Of a stretch of DNA of 64,000 nucleotides, positions 32,353-42,191 are shown piece by piece. Location: positions 248,001 through 312,000 of the forward strand of contig NZ_JBALUC010000004.1 in assembly GCF_036964145.1 (NCBI RefSeq), read 5' to 3'. Under the pieces are notes generated by a model. The model saw only the letters and a program-made list of their open reading frames with translations. It searched no databases and was not told where the DNA came from. Each line of letters begins with the position of its first letter. Positions within the stretch are counted from its first letter, which is position 1. The position numbers and the translations under genes are program-made. Source of the DNA: Hyphomonas sp036964145 (GTDB lineage Bacteria > Pseudomonadota > Alphaproteobacteria > Caulobacterales > Hyphomonadaceae).

Positions 32353-35205
32353 ATGAGCACAGATTCCCCCGTCCAGCCGCCGCAAGAACCCACTCTTGTT
32401 GAATCCCGCAACCGGCCGAGCCGCCGGCCCGGCAAATGGCGCATTTCAAACATCATTGATGGCCGCGCGCTGCGGGTGAAGCTGACCGCTGCGGCGCTGG
32501 ATAATCTGGGGGATGCCCAAGCGATGCGGAAGGCGGCGCTGGATCATCTGCACGGCGCCATGTTCCGGGGCCGCATGATCGCGCAAGAGCGCCTGCAACA
32601 GGGCGCTGACGGGCTGGACACGGCGCGGCTGATCGCGGCGGTTCAGGACGAAGTGATCCACGCGCTGTATGATTTCACCACCACGCATGTGCACCGCGCG
32701 CGCAACCCCACGGAAGCAGAGCGCCTCGCCATCATCGCAACCGGCGGATATGGCCGCGGCGTGATGGCGCCGTCCTCCGACACCGATCTGCTGTTCCTGC
32801 GCGCCTACAAGGCCTCCCCGCATACCGAGAGCGTCATCGAATACATGCTCTATGCGTTGTGGGACATGGGGCTGAAAGTGGGCAACGCGTTCCGCACCCC
32901 GGCCGAGTGCGTCAAGCTGGCGGCCGAGGATGTGACCATCAAGACGTCCCTGCTGGATGCGCGCTTCATCTGTGGCGACCAGGCCTTGTCGGCCGAGATG
33001 CTGACCAAGTTCAAGAAGGATGCGGTCGACGGCAAGGATGCCGACTTCATCGCTGACAAGCTGGCAGAGCGTAATGCACGTCATGCGCGCCAAGGCGATG
33101 CCCGCTACGTGGTGGAGCCGAACATCAAGGAAGGGAAGGGCGGCCTGCGCGACCTGCAGACGCTCTACTGGATCGTCAAACATATCTATGGGGGCCACAC
33201 CTTGGAAGACGTGATGCAGGGCGGGCCGTTCACGCGTAGCGAGTATGGCTCTTTCATCCGATCGGCCAAATTCCTCTGGACAGTGCGCTGCCATCTGCAT
33301 TTCGTGACCGGTCGGGCCGAAGAACGGCTTAGCTTTGACCTGCAGTCCGAAATTGCGGCCCGCATGGGCTATCGTGACCGGACCGGCCAGTTGGGCGTCG
33401 AGAGGTTCATGAAGCGCTATTTCCTCGTGGCCAAGGATGTCGGCGCATTGACGCGGATCATCGCGGCAAAGCTGGAAGCCGAGCAGAAGAAGAAACCGGA
33501 AGGATTCCGCCGGCTGTTGCCGCAGAAGACTCCGCAGGCGTTGGAAGACGAGGGATTTGTCATTGATGCCGGGCGGGTGAGTATCACATCCGAGGCCGTG
33601 ATGAAGGACGATCCGCTGAATATGCTGCGGCTGTTCATCATTGCGCGGCGCGAGAGCAAGGACATTCATCCGGACGCCCTGTCGGCGATCACCCGAAACC
33701 TGAGGGCGCTGAACGAAAGTATTCGGAATACGGACGATGCCCGAAAGCTGATCCTGGATGCGATCCTGGGTGGCCGGGATCCGGCGCTGATCCTTCGCCG
33801 CATGAACGAGGCAGGGGTGCTCGGCAAGGCCATTCCGGAATTCGGCGGCATCGTCGCGCAGACGCAGTTCAACATGTATCATCATTATACGGTGGATGAG
33901 CATACAATTCGCGCCGTCGAGGCCATTGCGGAAATGGAGCAGGTCAACGGGGAGCGCGTCCCCCTGGCCAGCGAAATCTTCCCATTGATCGAGAATCGCC
34001 GCGCGCTTTACCTCGCCATGCTGTTGCATGACACCGGCAAGGGCAGAGGCGACCAGCAGATCGAAGGCATGAAGACCGCCACCCGCGCCTGCCAGCGTCT
34101 GGGGCTGCCAGAGGACGAAACGGATCTGGTTGCGTGGCTTGTGGGCAATCATCTGGAACTCAGCGAGACAGCGCAGAAGCGGGATATTTCCGATCCGCGC
34201 ACGGTGACGCAGTTTGCCAACCTCGTTGGTTCGCTCGAGCGGCTACGACTGCTCTATATCCTGACGGCGGCGGATATTCGCGCCGTTGGCCCCGGCGTGT
34301 GGAATGCGTGGAAGGGACAGCTAATGGCCGACCTCTACCACAATACGGCTGCGGCCCTGCGTGGTGGCCGGGCGGACGAAGCCGGCGTGCAAGCCCATCT
34401 CGAAGGTCGCGCCGAAGCCCGCCGCGAAGCGCTGATCGAGGATCTGGGAGAAATCCCGCCGGTCTTGCTGGAAATGGAAACCGCCTACTGGACGGGCTTC
34501 GACGTGCCAGACCTGACCTGGCATGCGACCGCCCTCAAGGATTCCGGCAATGTCGTCTGCTACCGCTTCCCGCCGGAAGGCGGCGCGCTGACCTTGCTCG
34601 TGTCAGGGCAGGACCGTCCGGGCCTGTTCGCTGACCTTGCCGGCACGCTGGCCAGTCTTGGCGCCAATGTCGTCTCGGCGCAGGTCTTCACGAACCGCAG
34701 CGGACGAATTGTCGACATCTTCATCCTGCAGGATGCCTCGCAGAAGCCGTTCGGCCAAAAGGATTCCACACGCCTGAAACGTCTTGAAACGGCGTTGATG
34801 GACACGCTCGGCGGAACGCGCGTCGAGGAACTGGCCACCTCGCGCATGGGACGTCGGCAGGCGGCTTTCCTCGTGCAGCCTTCCGCTCAGATCCGGGACG
34901 ACGTCTCGACGGAATATACGGTCGTCGATATTGCCGGCCGGGACCGGCCGGGCCTGCTGTATGATGTGGCCAGTGTCTTGGCTGACAGTGGCCTGTCGAT
35001 TCATTCCGCGCATGTGGGCTCATATGGGGAACGCATGTTCGATGCGTTCTATGTCCAGACGGCCGACGGACGGAAGCTGACCGAAAAGACCCGGATTGAG
35101 ACACTGAAGGACCGTCTTCTCGACGCATTGGGGCAGCATGAACCGGATGCGCCGGAAACGCCGGCCCGGAAATTGAGACGCTCTCGCGCCGTGGACAGTT
35201 TCTGA
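32353..35205 (+). CDS. glnD: [Protein-PII] uridylyltransferase/uridylyl-removing enzyme
   Basis: Senses glutamine and modifies PII, 950 residues. Domains in order: nucleotidyltransferase with GGYGRGVMAPSSDTDLLFL (about residues 129-149), a GlnD helical domain, an HD phosphohydrolase domain with LLHDTGKG near residue 560, and two C-terminal ACT domains (about 740-815 and 855-930). It is first of the glnD-murJ-trpS run typical of alphaproteobacteria. Confidence 0.97.
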   Translation: MSTDSPVQPPQEPTLVESRNRPSRRPGKWRISNIIDGRALRVKLTAAALDNLGDAQAMRKAALDHLHGAMFRGRMIAQERLQQGADGLDTARLIAAVQDEVIHALYDFTTTHVHRARNPTEAERLAIIATGGYGRGVMAPSSDTDLLFLRAYKASPHTESVIEYMLYALWDMGLKVGNAFRTPAECVKLAAEDVTIKTSLLDARFICGDQALSAEMLTKFKKDAVDGKDADFIADKLAERNARHARQGDARYVVEPNIKEGKGGLRDLQTLYWIVKHIYGGHTLEDVMQGGPFTRSEYGSFIRSAKFLWTVRCHLHFVTGRAEERLSFDLQSEIAARMGYRDRTGQLGVERFMKRYFLVAKDVGALTRIIAAKLEAEQKKKPEGFRRLLPQKTPQALEDEGFVIDAGRVSITSEAVMKDDPLNMLRLFIIARRESKDIHPDALSAITRNLRALNESIRNTDDARKLILDAILGGRDPALILRRMNEAGVLGKAIPEFGGIVAQTQFNMYHHYTVDEHTIRAVEAIAEMEQVNGERVPLASEIFPLIENRRALYLAMLLHDTGKGRGDQQIEGMKTATRACQRLGLPEDETDLVAWLVGNHLELSETAQKRDISDPRTVTQFANLVGSLERLRLLYILTAADIRAVGPGVWNAWKGQLMADLYHNTAAALRGGRADEAGVQAHLEGRAEARREALIEDLGEIPPVLLEMETAYWTGFDVPDLTWHATALKDSGNVVCYRFPPEGGALTLLVSGQDRPGLFADLAGTLASLGANVVSAQVFTNRSGRIVDIFILQDASQKPFGQKDSTRLKRLETALMDTLGGTRVEELATSRMGRRQAAFLVQPSAQIRDDVSTEYTVVDIAGRDRPGLLYDVASVLADSGLSIHSAHVGSYGERMFDAFYVQTADGRKLTEKTRIETLKDRLLDALGQHEPDAPETPARKLRRSRAVDSF

Positions 35206-35227
35206 GAATTCGATCAGGGATTCCCGC

Positions 35228-36784
35228 ATGAGCGTCGCCCGCAATACCCTTGTGCAATCCTCCCTGACCCTGGGTAGCCGTATCCTGGGCATGGTGCGCG
35301 ATATCCTGCTGATCGCGAAGATTGGCGCAGGGCCAATCGGAGATGCTTGGGCGACAGCGCAGCAATTCCCGAACCTGTTCCGCCGCATCTTCGCCGAAGG
35401 GGCTTTTGCCTCGGCCTTCGTGCCGACCTATGCGCGCACGTTGGAAGCCGAAGGGATGGAAGCCGCGCGCGATGTGGCGCAGGAGGCCCTCCGCGTCCTG
35501 TTCGCCGCGACGGCGGCGCTGACCATCCTTGCGCAGATTTTCATGCCGTGGGTCCTGTTACTGATTCATGGCGGGCAGGCGGATGATCCGGAAAGCTATG
35601 GCCTCGCGGTGCTGTTGACGCGGATCACAATGCCGTATCTCACCTTCATGGCAATGGCGGCGCTCCTGTCCGGTGTGCTGAATTCGGCAGAACGTTTCAT
35701 CCTGTCAGCGGGCGCGCCGACCTTGCTGAACCTGTCCCTGATCCCGGCCGCCTTCGTGGCTCCGGATGCCAAAGGCACGGCGCTGGCGGCGGCGATGGCC
35801 TATTTTGTTGCAGGCGTGCTGCAGGCGGGGGCACTCTGGTGGGGCGTCAACCGGCAGAAAGTACGTCTCAGCCTGATTGGCTGGCCGCGCATGACGCCCG
35901 CTGTCAAGAAGGTGCTGAAGCTCGCCATTCCCGGCACGATTGCGGCGTCGGGCACGCAGATCAACATCATTGTCAGCCAGTCGCTGGCAAGTTTCGAAGT
36001 CGGCGCGAAATCCTGGCTCTATGCGGCCGACCGGCTTTACCAGTTGCCGCTGGGGCTTGTCGGAGTTGCCGTCGGTGTCGCCATCTTGCCACGTCTCAGC
36101 CGGGCCGCGCGGGCGAGCGATGACGGCTCCAGCCGCCGCACTATGGATGAAGGCATTGGCCTCGCCATGGCGCTGACCCTCCCGGCGGCCGCAGCGCTGA
36201 TGATCGCGCCCATCTTCCTGATCGACGCCTTCTTCACGCGCGGCGAGTTCCTGCCATCGGATGCCGCTATGTCCGGCAATGCGCTGTTTCATTTTGCGTG
36301 GGGGGTGCCCGCCTTCGTGCTGATCAAGGTGCTCGCGCCGGCCTTCTTCGCGCGGGAAGATACCAGGACGCCGATGCGCTTCGCGCTGGTCTCGGTCGCG
36401 ATCAATACGGCGCTCGGTGCCGGCCTGTTCTTCTGGATGAAGTCCAACGGTCAGGCGGGCTTCATCGGTCTTGCCATTGCCACGTCGATTGCGGCGTGGG
36501 TGAACACGGCGCTGCTGGCCCTGACCCTGATGCGGCGCGGCTGGTATGTTCCCGGCGCACGGCTCGTCTCCGGTGTCGTCCGGGCGGCAATCGCTACGGC
36601 GATCATGTCGGGCGCGGTCTGGTTCATGCTGGAAAACCTCGCTTTGATCCGGGCCGAACTCTGGAATTCGCGCATTGTTTCAGCCGCCGCCATCGTGCTG
36701 GCGGGCGGTGTGATTTACGGGTTTGCCGCCCTGCTGACCGGCGCAATCCGCATTTCTGACATTCGTCAGGCTTTGCGGCGCTAG
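35228..36784 (+). CDS. murJ: Lipid II flippase MurJ (MviN)
   Basis: A 518-residue MATE-like/MOP superfamily membrane protein with about 14 hydrophobic segments. The start (VQSSLTLGSRILGMVRDILLIAKIGAG), FRRIFAEGAFASAFVP and the central PGTIAASGTQINIIV are MurJ hallmarks. It flips lipid II across the inner membrane for peptidoglycan synthesis. It starts 22 bases after glnD and is followed after 24 bases by trpS. Confidence 0.96.
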   Translation: MSVARNTLVQSSLTLGSRILGMVRDILLIAKIGAGPIGDAWATAQQFPNLFRRIFAEGAFASAFVPTYARTLEAEGMEAARDVAQEALRVLFAATAALTILAQIFMPWVLLLIHGGQADDPESYGLAVLLTRITMPYLTFMAMAALLSGVLNSAERFILSAGAPTLLNLSLIPAAFVAPDAKGTALAAAMAYFVAGVLQAGALWWGVNRQKVRLSLIGWPRMTPAVKKVLKLAIPGTIAASGTQINIIVSQSLASFEVGAKSWLYAADRLYQLPLGLVGVAVGVAILPRLSRAARASDDGSSRRTMDEGIGLAMALTLPAAAALMIAPIFLIDAFFTRGEFLPSDAAMSGNALFHFAWGVPAFVLIKVLAPAFFAREDTRTPMRFALVSVAINTALGAGLFFWMKSNGQAGFIGLAIATSIAAWVNTALLALTLMRRGWYVPGARLVSGVVRAAIATAIMSGAVWFMLENLALIRAELWNSRIVSAAAIVLAGGVIYGFAALLTGAIRISDIRQALRR

Positions 36785-36808
36785 ACAAACGCGCTAAAGC
36801 GCCAGCCC

Positions 36809-37846
36809 ATGACTGATACACCTGCATCCTATAGCGGCCCGCAGCGCATTTTCTCGGGTATCCAGCCGACCGGCAATCTCCATCTGGGCAACTATCTGGG
36901 GGCCCTGAAGAAATTCGTGGACCTGCAGGAGGAGGGCTGGGACGCGGTGTATGCCGTGGTGGACCTGCACGCGATCACCATGCCGGTTGAGAAGGGGGCT
37001 CTGGTCAGCCAGACCCGCCAGATCGCAGCGGCCTTCCTCGCCTGCGGCGTCGATCCGAAGAAATCCATCCTCTATGCGCAATCCTCGGTGAAGGCGCATG
37101 TCGAGCTTGCTTGGATATTCAACTGCGTTGCGCGGATGGGCTGGGTCGAGCGGATGACGCAGTTCAAGGACAAGGCCGGCAAGGATGCCGAACGCGCTTC
37201 AGTGGGCCTGTTCACCTATCCGGTGCTGCAGGCAGCAGACATCCTGGCCTACAAGGCAACGCATGTGCCGGTAGGCGAGGACCAGAAACAGCATCTGGAA
37301 CTCAGCCGTGACATCGCCGACCGGTTCAACCGGGAATATGATGCGCCGAACTTCTTCCCGCTGCCGGAGCCGCTGATCAAGGGGCCGGGCGCGCGTGTCA
37401 TGAGCCTGAAGGACGGCACCAAGAAGATGTCGAAATCCGATCCGTCGGAATTGTCACGCATTTCCCTGGTGGATGATGCCGATACGATCGCAAAGAAGAT
37501 CAAGAAGGCCAAGACGGACCTTGAAGGCGACATGCCGAGCGAAGTGGATGGCCTGAAGGGGCGTCCTGAAGTCGAGAACCTAGTCGGCATCTATGCGGCG
37601 CTGGCAGGTGAAAGCGTTGAGGCTGTGCTGAAGCAATATGGCGGGCAGGGCTTCGGCGTGTTCAAGCCGGCGCTGGCCGAAGTGACGGTGAACCATCTTG
37701 CGCCGATTACGCAGCGCTATCGCGAAATCCTCGACGATACAGGCTTCATTGACTCGGTCCTCAAGGATGGCGCCGAGCGGGCGGATGCGATCGCCGCGCC
37801 GATCATCGACGATGTGCGCAAACTGGTCGGGTTCTGGGGCGCCTGA
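36809..37846 (+). CDS. trpS: Tryptophanyl-tRNA synthetase
   Basis: A 345-residue class I synthetase. The HIGH-type motif is GIQPTGNLHLGNYLG (near residues 13-27) and the KMSKS loop is KKMSKSDPSE (near residues 207-216). AYKATHVPVGEDQKQH is the tryptophan/ATP-site motif. It is last gene of the glnD-murJ-trpS run. Confidence 0.97.
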   Translation: MTDTPASYSGPQRIFSGIQPTGNLHLGNYLGALKKFVDLQEEGWDAVYAVVDLHAITMPVEKGALVSQTRQIAAAFLACGVDPKKSILYAQSSVKAHVELAWIFNCVARMGWVERMTQFKDKAGKDAERASVGLFTYPVLQAADILAYKATHVPVGEDQKQHLELSRDIADRFNREYDAPNFFPLPEPLIKGPGARVMSLKDGTKKMSKSDPSELSRISLVDDADTIAKKIKKAKTDLEGDMPSEVDGLKGRPEVENLVGIYAALAGESVEAVLKQYGGQGFGVFKPALAEVTVNHLAPITQRYREILDDTGFIDSVLKDGAERADAIAAPIIDDVRKLVGFWGA

Positions 37847-37944
37847 TCCTCACCTGCGATACGTACCTGCGGCGCCGCGTTGCATTGACCCCGGCGACAG
37901 TCAGGCTACCTGTCGGGCAGCATTCAGACGGTTGGAGACCATTC

Positions 37945-38400
37945 ATGCGCATCGTGTCCCTTGTTGCAGCCCTCAGCCTTGCGGCCGTTGCGGCCTGTTC
38001 GCCGCCCTCTGAAACGAGCGAGGCCGCGGTCAAGGTCAGCGAAGCCTATATCGTGAAGCCCACGCCGGGCCGGGATGTCGCGGGTGGCGGCTTGACCCTG
38101 ACCGTGACCGGCGCACCCATCGCGCTGGTTGGCGCAGATACTGATATTGCCAACACGGTCGAACTCCACACGATGAGCATGGAAGACGGCGTCATGAGAA
38201 TGCGCAAGGTTGAGCAATTTGACGTGTCCGAGGATGCGCCCCTGGTGCTGGAAAGTGGCGGCGCCCATTTGATGCTGTTCGGCGTCAGCCCAGACATCGA
38301 GATCGGTGAGACGGTGGACCTCGTCCTGACCCTGACGGATTCCCAAGGGACCGAATCGACCCTGACGACCGAGGCAGAGATTCGCGGCCTGGGGGACTGA
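37945..38400 (+). CDS. PCu(A)C-type periplasmic copper chaperone
   Basis: A 151-residue lipoprotein (lipobox VAAC). The copper-site motif H-x10-M-x21-HxM is present: VELHTMSMEDGVMRM then GGAHLMLFG. PCu(A)C proteins deliver Cu(I) to the CuA centre of cytochrome oxidase. The ATG at 37945 has GGAGA upstream. The middle of the protein is degenerate compared with typical members, but the Met/His set is kept. Confidence 0.85.
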   Translation: MRIVSLVAALSLAAVAACSPPSETSEAAVKVSEAYIVKPTPGRDVAGGGLTLTVTGAPIALVGADTDIANTVELHTMSMEDGVMRMRKVEQFDVSEDAPLVLESGGAHLMLFGVSPDIEIGETVDLVLTLTDSQGTESTLTTEAEIRGLGD

Positions 38401-38501
38401 GCCGCATGCGGCGCGTAGTTTCGTGCCGGAATTGCCTTCAATTTGCGTTCTGAAATCACCTCGCCCGAACAATTATCCGGCAGGCATGTTGCTTGCATAT
38501 A

Positions 38502-38525
38502 TTTAACAGTAAATAGACTGTTAAA
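38502..38525. promoter_or_regulatory. Palindrome TTTAACAGT-N6-ACTGTTAAA
   Basis: A perfect 9-bp inverted repeat in the 200-base gap before the DUF2333 gene. Its symmetry and size fit a dimeric HTH regulator site. A second inverted repeat, CGGAACCT (38531-38538) and AGGTTCCG (38562-38569), follows immediately. Confidence 0.4.
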
Positions 38526-38600
38526 ATTGGCGGAACCTCGGCATAGTGTCCTGAGCGCAACAGGTTCCGCGTGTGTGTGATTAAATACAGGGTAGAGTGA

Positions 38601-39653
38601 ATGGCATTTGATAGTCGCCTCCCCGCGGCATACCAGGAGGAAGGTCCTGTCGTGACTGTGCTGGGCTCCGATCATCTCGTAACGTTCGACTACGCAGAAC
38701 CCAGTCCCATCATGTTGTTTGCCCAGCGCTGGTGGCGCCGGACGGTGACGCTCCTGAAAGTGGGCGCCGTGGTGTGCGCGGTTGCGGCCTATCCAATCAT
38801 GACAGTCGCATCGAACCGGATCGATGACAGCAGCATTGAAGTTGCCGGCCAGAACTGGACGCTTCCGGAAGTTGGCGTGTCGATTGTGAAGATTGCCCGC
38901 GAGCTGGAAGGTGGCGGCTGGGCAGGGGACCGGGCCAACTGGCACCCGCAAGCCCGCCTGACCGCAATGCCTGCCTGGCAGAGTGCGACCGCCGATGCCT
39001 TGTCCCAACATACCGCGCTTCTGGCGGATTTGACGGTCAAGGATGGCGAGGTCGATTCAGACCTTAAAGCCGCCGCGCGCCTGCTGAAAGGGGTTGAGGG
39101 CGAAGATATGCGCCCGCGCCTGACCGCAGCTGCCGAAGCGCTGAACCGCTATGATTCCCGCGCTGGCCGCGACCTTGCCGCCACACCGGATAAGGTGGAC
39201 AAACTCGCAGCCGAGGCGACCCTGTTTGCAAGCTGGGCGGAGGCCGACCGGATCGACCTGTCCGTCCAGGTCAATCAGGACGTCGTGGAATGGCCGGCCA
39301 GCAAGGTCGACATCGAAACCTTCTACAGCGCCAAGGCGCGGGCCCATCTGGCACAGCAAATGCTGGCTGCGGCCCGCACGGCCGAGCCGCGTTTGGCCCG
39401 TCTGCCCTCGGTCAGCACCGCGTTTGATCGCGCCGAACTGGCCTGGAGCCGGGCAGCCCGCATGAAGCCGCTGGTTGTGTCAAATCAGAGCGGCGATGGC
39501 CCGTTCATGGCAAACCATCTTGCCAGTATCGGTTTTTATCTCGGTGAAGCGCAGGACGCCTCCCGCAACCTTGCTGCGGCTTTGGAGCAGGTGCCCGAAG
39601 GGGCTCTGGAGAATGTGGCCGGGCTGGAGACGCAACTGGCGGCAGCGCCGTAA
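38601..39653 (+). CDS. DUF2333-like inner-membrane protein
   Basis: A 350-residue protein with one hydrophobic segment (about residues 49-68). The periplasmic part has the DUF2333 pattern: a VSIVKIARELEGGGW helix, then ARLTAMPAWQSATADALSQHTALL and an Ala-rich helical C-terminus. Function of the family is unknown. It stands alone with two inverted repeats upstream. Confidence 0.65.
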   Translation: MAFDSRLPAAYQEEGPVVTVLGSDHLVTFDYAEPSPIMLFAQRWWRRTVTLLKVGAVVCAVAAYPIMTVASNRIDDSSIEVAGQNWTLPEVGVSIVKIARELEGGGWAGDRANWHPQARLTAMPAWQSATADALSQHTALLADLTVKDGEVDSDLKAAARLLKGVEGEDMRPRLTAAAEALNRYDSRAGRDLAATPDKVDKLAAEATLFASWAEADRIDLSVQVNQDVVEWPASKVDIETFYSAKARAHLAQQMLAAARTAEPRLARLPSVSTAFDRAELAWSRAARMKPLVVSNQSGDGPFMANHLASIGFYLGEAQDASRNLAAALEQVPEGALENVAGLETQLAAAP

Positions 39654-39735
39654 TCTCACGCCATCCCTTGAACCTGCCCCTCGTCTGAGCCATCTGGAAC
39701 GGTAAGACCGCAAGCCAGAAAGGGCCCCCAAGGCC

Positions 39736-40314
39736 ATGTTCATCCAGACCGAACCGACGCCGAACCCGGATACCGTGAAATTCCTGCCCGGCCATCCCGT
39801 GGCGGGCGATGCGGGCCCGTTCGATTTTCCCGACGCTGCCAGTGCCCGGATCAGCCTGCTGGCGCGCGCCCTGTTTCAGGTCGAGGGTGTGGAGCGCGTG
39901 TTCCTCGGCAGTGATTTCGTGTCGATCAACAAGGACACGGACAAGGACTGGAAACATGTGAAGCCGATGGTGCTGGCTGCCATCATGGACCATTATATGG
40001 CTGGCCTGCCGGTGGTGGAGGAGGGGGCAGCGCCCTCGGCCGACACCGAAGCGGACGTCAGCTATGAGGGCGAGGCCGCCGAAATCGTCGAGGAAATTCG
40101 CGAACTGATCGAGACGCGCGTCCGCCCAGCCGTAGCGCAGGATGGCGGCGACATCATCTTCCACAAATTCGAACCGGATACCGGCATCGTCCACCTGTCC
40201 ATGCGCGGCGCCTGTGCAGGGTGCCCGTCTTCCACGATGACCTTGAAACAGGGCATCGAGAACATGCTGAAGACCTATGTGCCGGAAGTCACTGCGGTCG
40301 AGGCCGTGCTGTAG
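39736..40314 (+). CDS. nfuA: NifU/NfuA-type Fe-S scaffold or carrier
   Basis: A 192-residue two-domain Nfu protein. The N-terminal Nfu_N domain starts FIQTEPTPNPDTVKFLPG; the C-terminal NifU domain has the cluster-binding CxxC in GACAGCPSS. It carries 4Fe-4S clusters to target apoproteins. In alphaproteobacteria it often precedes tsaB-rimI-fur, as here with an inserted nitroreductase. Confidence 0.95.
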   Translation: MFIQTEPTPNPDTVKFLPGHPVAGDAGPFDFPDAASARISLLARALFQVEGVERVFLGSDFVSINKDTDKDWKHVKPMVLAAIMDHYMAGLPVVEEGAAPSADTEADVSYEGEAAEIVEEIRELIETRVRPAVAQDGGDIIFHKFEPDTGIVHLSMRGACAGCPSSTMTLKQGIENMLKTYVPEVTAVEAVL

Positions 40315-40413
40315 GCGCCCGATCTGAGCAAGGGCTGTGGACAGCATTGATTGTTCAGGCGTTTCCCGGCAAGACTCGCACACACATATTCCAGCAACAG
40401 AAGGAAACAGGTC

Positions 40414-41013
40414 ATGGCTCACCCGGTGAACGACCATGCGCTCGACGTGATTTTTCGGGACGGACGCAGCTATAACGGGTTTCAGGACAAGGATGTCCCG
40501 GAAGTCCTGGTTAGGGCTGTCTATGACCTCGCCAAGATGGGGCCGACCAGCGCCAATTGTTCGCCGGCGCGTTTCGTCTTCGTCTCCTCTGCGGAGGGCA
40601 AGGAACGCCTTTTGCCGCTTGTCTCCCAAGGCAACCAGCAAAAGGTAAAGGAAGCCAAATGGTCCGTGATCATCGCATATGACATGGAGTTCCAGGAGAA
40701 GATCCCGAAACTCTTTCCGCACAATCCGAGCGCCAAGACCTGGTTCGACAATAATCGCGAGGAGACCGCGTTCCGGAATGGCTCGCTTCAGAGCGCCTAT
40801 TTCCTGATGGCTGCGCGCTCGCTCGGGCTTGATACCGGCCCGATGTCCGGCTTCGACATGGATGGCGTGAACAAAGAGTTCTTCGAGAGTCAGGACGGCG
40901 AAGAGAAGAACTGGCGGGTCAACTGGATCTGCAATCTCGGCTATGGCGACAAGTCCACCATCTTTGCGCGCAGCCCCCGGCTGCATTTCGATGAGGCGTG
41001 CCGGATCGTCTAG
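40414..41013 (+). CDS. RutE/HadB-like nitroreductase family protein
   Basis: A 199-residue FMN oxidoreductase resembling malonic semialdehyde reductase RutE (196 residues in E. coli). The FMN-phosphate region RDGRSYNGFQD, the motif MGPTSANCSPARFVFV and the C-terminal GYGDKSTIFARSPRL are present. No other rut genes are near, so the physiological substrate is uncertain. AAGGA precedes the chosen ATG. It lies between nfuA and tsaB. Confidence 0.85.
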   Translation: MAHPVNDHALDVIFRDGRSYNGFQDKDVPEVLVRAVYDLAKMGPTSANCSPARFVFVSSAEGKERLLPLVSQGNQQKVKEAKWSVIIAYDMEFQEKIPKLFPHNPSAKTWFDNNREETAFRNGSLQSAYFLMAARSLGLDTGPMSGFDMDGVNKEFFESQDGEEKNWRVNWICNLGYGDKSTIFARSPRLHFDEACRIV

Positions 41014-41019
41014 GCTGAG

Positions 41020-41664
41020 ATGCTCGTCCTTGGACTGAATACTGCCTTCACGGCCATGGAAGCGGCGATCGTGCGCGACGGGGAGATCCTCGCCGATGCG
41101 CGCGAGACAATGGCGCGTGGCCAGGACAAGGCCTTGCCGGGTTTTGTCGAGCGCCTGCTCGAAGAGGCGCGCGTGACATTGGCGGATCTGGACCGGATCG
41201 CCGTGGTCACCGGGCCCGGCAGTTTCACGGGCATCCGGATTGGCGTTGCCTATGCCCGCGGCCTGTCGCTCGTCACCGAAGCGCCCTGCGTCGGGGTCAC
41301 CAGTATCGAGGCCGCCATTCCAGCCGGAATGGAAGACACAGTGCTCGGCTGCATTGCCGCGCAAAAGCGCCCGCCGGAGCAAACCTGGTGGGTGCAAGGC
41401 GTCTCGGGAAATCAGGGCATTGCGGACACGATGGAGGTTAGGCTGGACGAGTTGAAGGCCATGCTGACCGGATTCCATGCGCCCATCTTCATGCAGGGTG
41501 GGGAAGCGCTGGGAGACCTGGCAGACGCGCTGGATATTCGTCCGCTGATCCCATCGGCCGTGACGGCGGCGCTGAAGGCGCCCATGTTTGATCCGGCCAG
41601 CCATCCCCCCGCACCGGTCTATGCGCGCGACCCGGACGCGAAATTGCCGGAGCCCAAATCCTGA
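41020..41664 (+). CDS. tsaB: tRNA threonylcarbamoyladenosine biosynthesis protein TsaB
   Basis: A 214-residue ASKHA-fold partner of TsaD in t6A synthesis. The start VLGLNTAFTAMEAAI and the motif VTGPGSFTGIRIGVAYARGL are diagnostic. It begins 6 bases after the nitroreductase and its stop overlaps the rimI ATG. Confidence 0.94.
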   Translation: MLVLGLNTAFTAMEAAIVRDGEILADARETMARGQDKALPGFVERLLEEARVTLADLDRIAVVTGPGSFTGIRIGVAYARGLSLVTEAPCVGVTSIEAAIPAGMEDTVLGCIAAQKRPPEQTWWVQGVSGNQGIADTMEVRLDELKAMLTGFHAPIFMQGGEALGDLADALDIRPLIPSAVTAALKAPMFDPASHPPAPVYARDPDAKLPEPKS

Positions 41665-42122
41665 TGTCCGGCCTGCTCGTATTACGGCCGGACGATGCCG
41701 GGCAGGTGGCCACCCTCCATGCCAAATGCTTTGACGATGCCTGGAGCGCCGCTTCCATGCGTGACCTGTTGAAGGATCCGAATGTCCTCACCCTCGGCAT
41801 CCAGAGCGATGGACAGCTGGTCGCCTTTGCGATGGGCCAGACGGTGGCAGGTGAAACCGATATCCTGACGATTGCGACCGATCCGGATCAGAGGCGGCAA
41901 GGGCTTGCCAGCCAGCTGATCGAGGCACTGGTAAAGCGAATGGGCGAGCGCGGCGTGATACGTATCACGTTGGACGTTGCCGAAGATAATGTGGCCGCAC
42001 GCGAACTTTACCGCGCGCATGGCTTCGTCGAGGATGGCCGCCGGCCCCGCTACTACAAGGCGGCGCGAGACATCCCCGTTGATGCGATCCTGATGTCACG
42101 CTTCCTTGGGATTGCCCGCTAG
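41664..42122 (+). CDS. rimI: Ribosomal-protein-alanine N-acetyltransferase RimI
   Basis: A 152-residue GNAT enzyme. The acetyl-CoA motif DPDQRRQGLASQLIEALV and the tail RELYRAHGFVEDGRRPRYY match RimI, which acetylates the N-terminal Ala of ribosomal protein S18. Its ATG overlaps the tsaB stop, giving translational coupling, the common alphaproteobacterial arrangement. Confidence 0.92.
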   Translation: MSGLLVLRPDDAGQVATLHAKCFDDAWSAASMRDLLKDPNVLTLGIQSDGQLVAFAMGQTVAGETDILTIATDPDQRRQGLASQLIEALVKRMGERGVIRITLDVAEDNVAARELYRAHGFVEDGRRPRYYKAARDIPVDAILMSRFLGIAR

Positions 42123-42191
42123 GTTCGGTCCTGCTGGGCGGCGGCGGAAAATGCGTTATGTTCCCGTTCAACGCGCCAAGGAGGACATCCG

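Noticed and set aside
39505..41604. 699-residue minus-strand frame
   Set aside because: It is opposite nfuA, the nitroreductase and tsaB, all of which carry diagnostic motifs.
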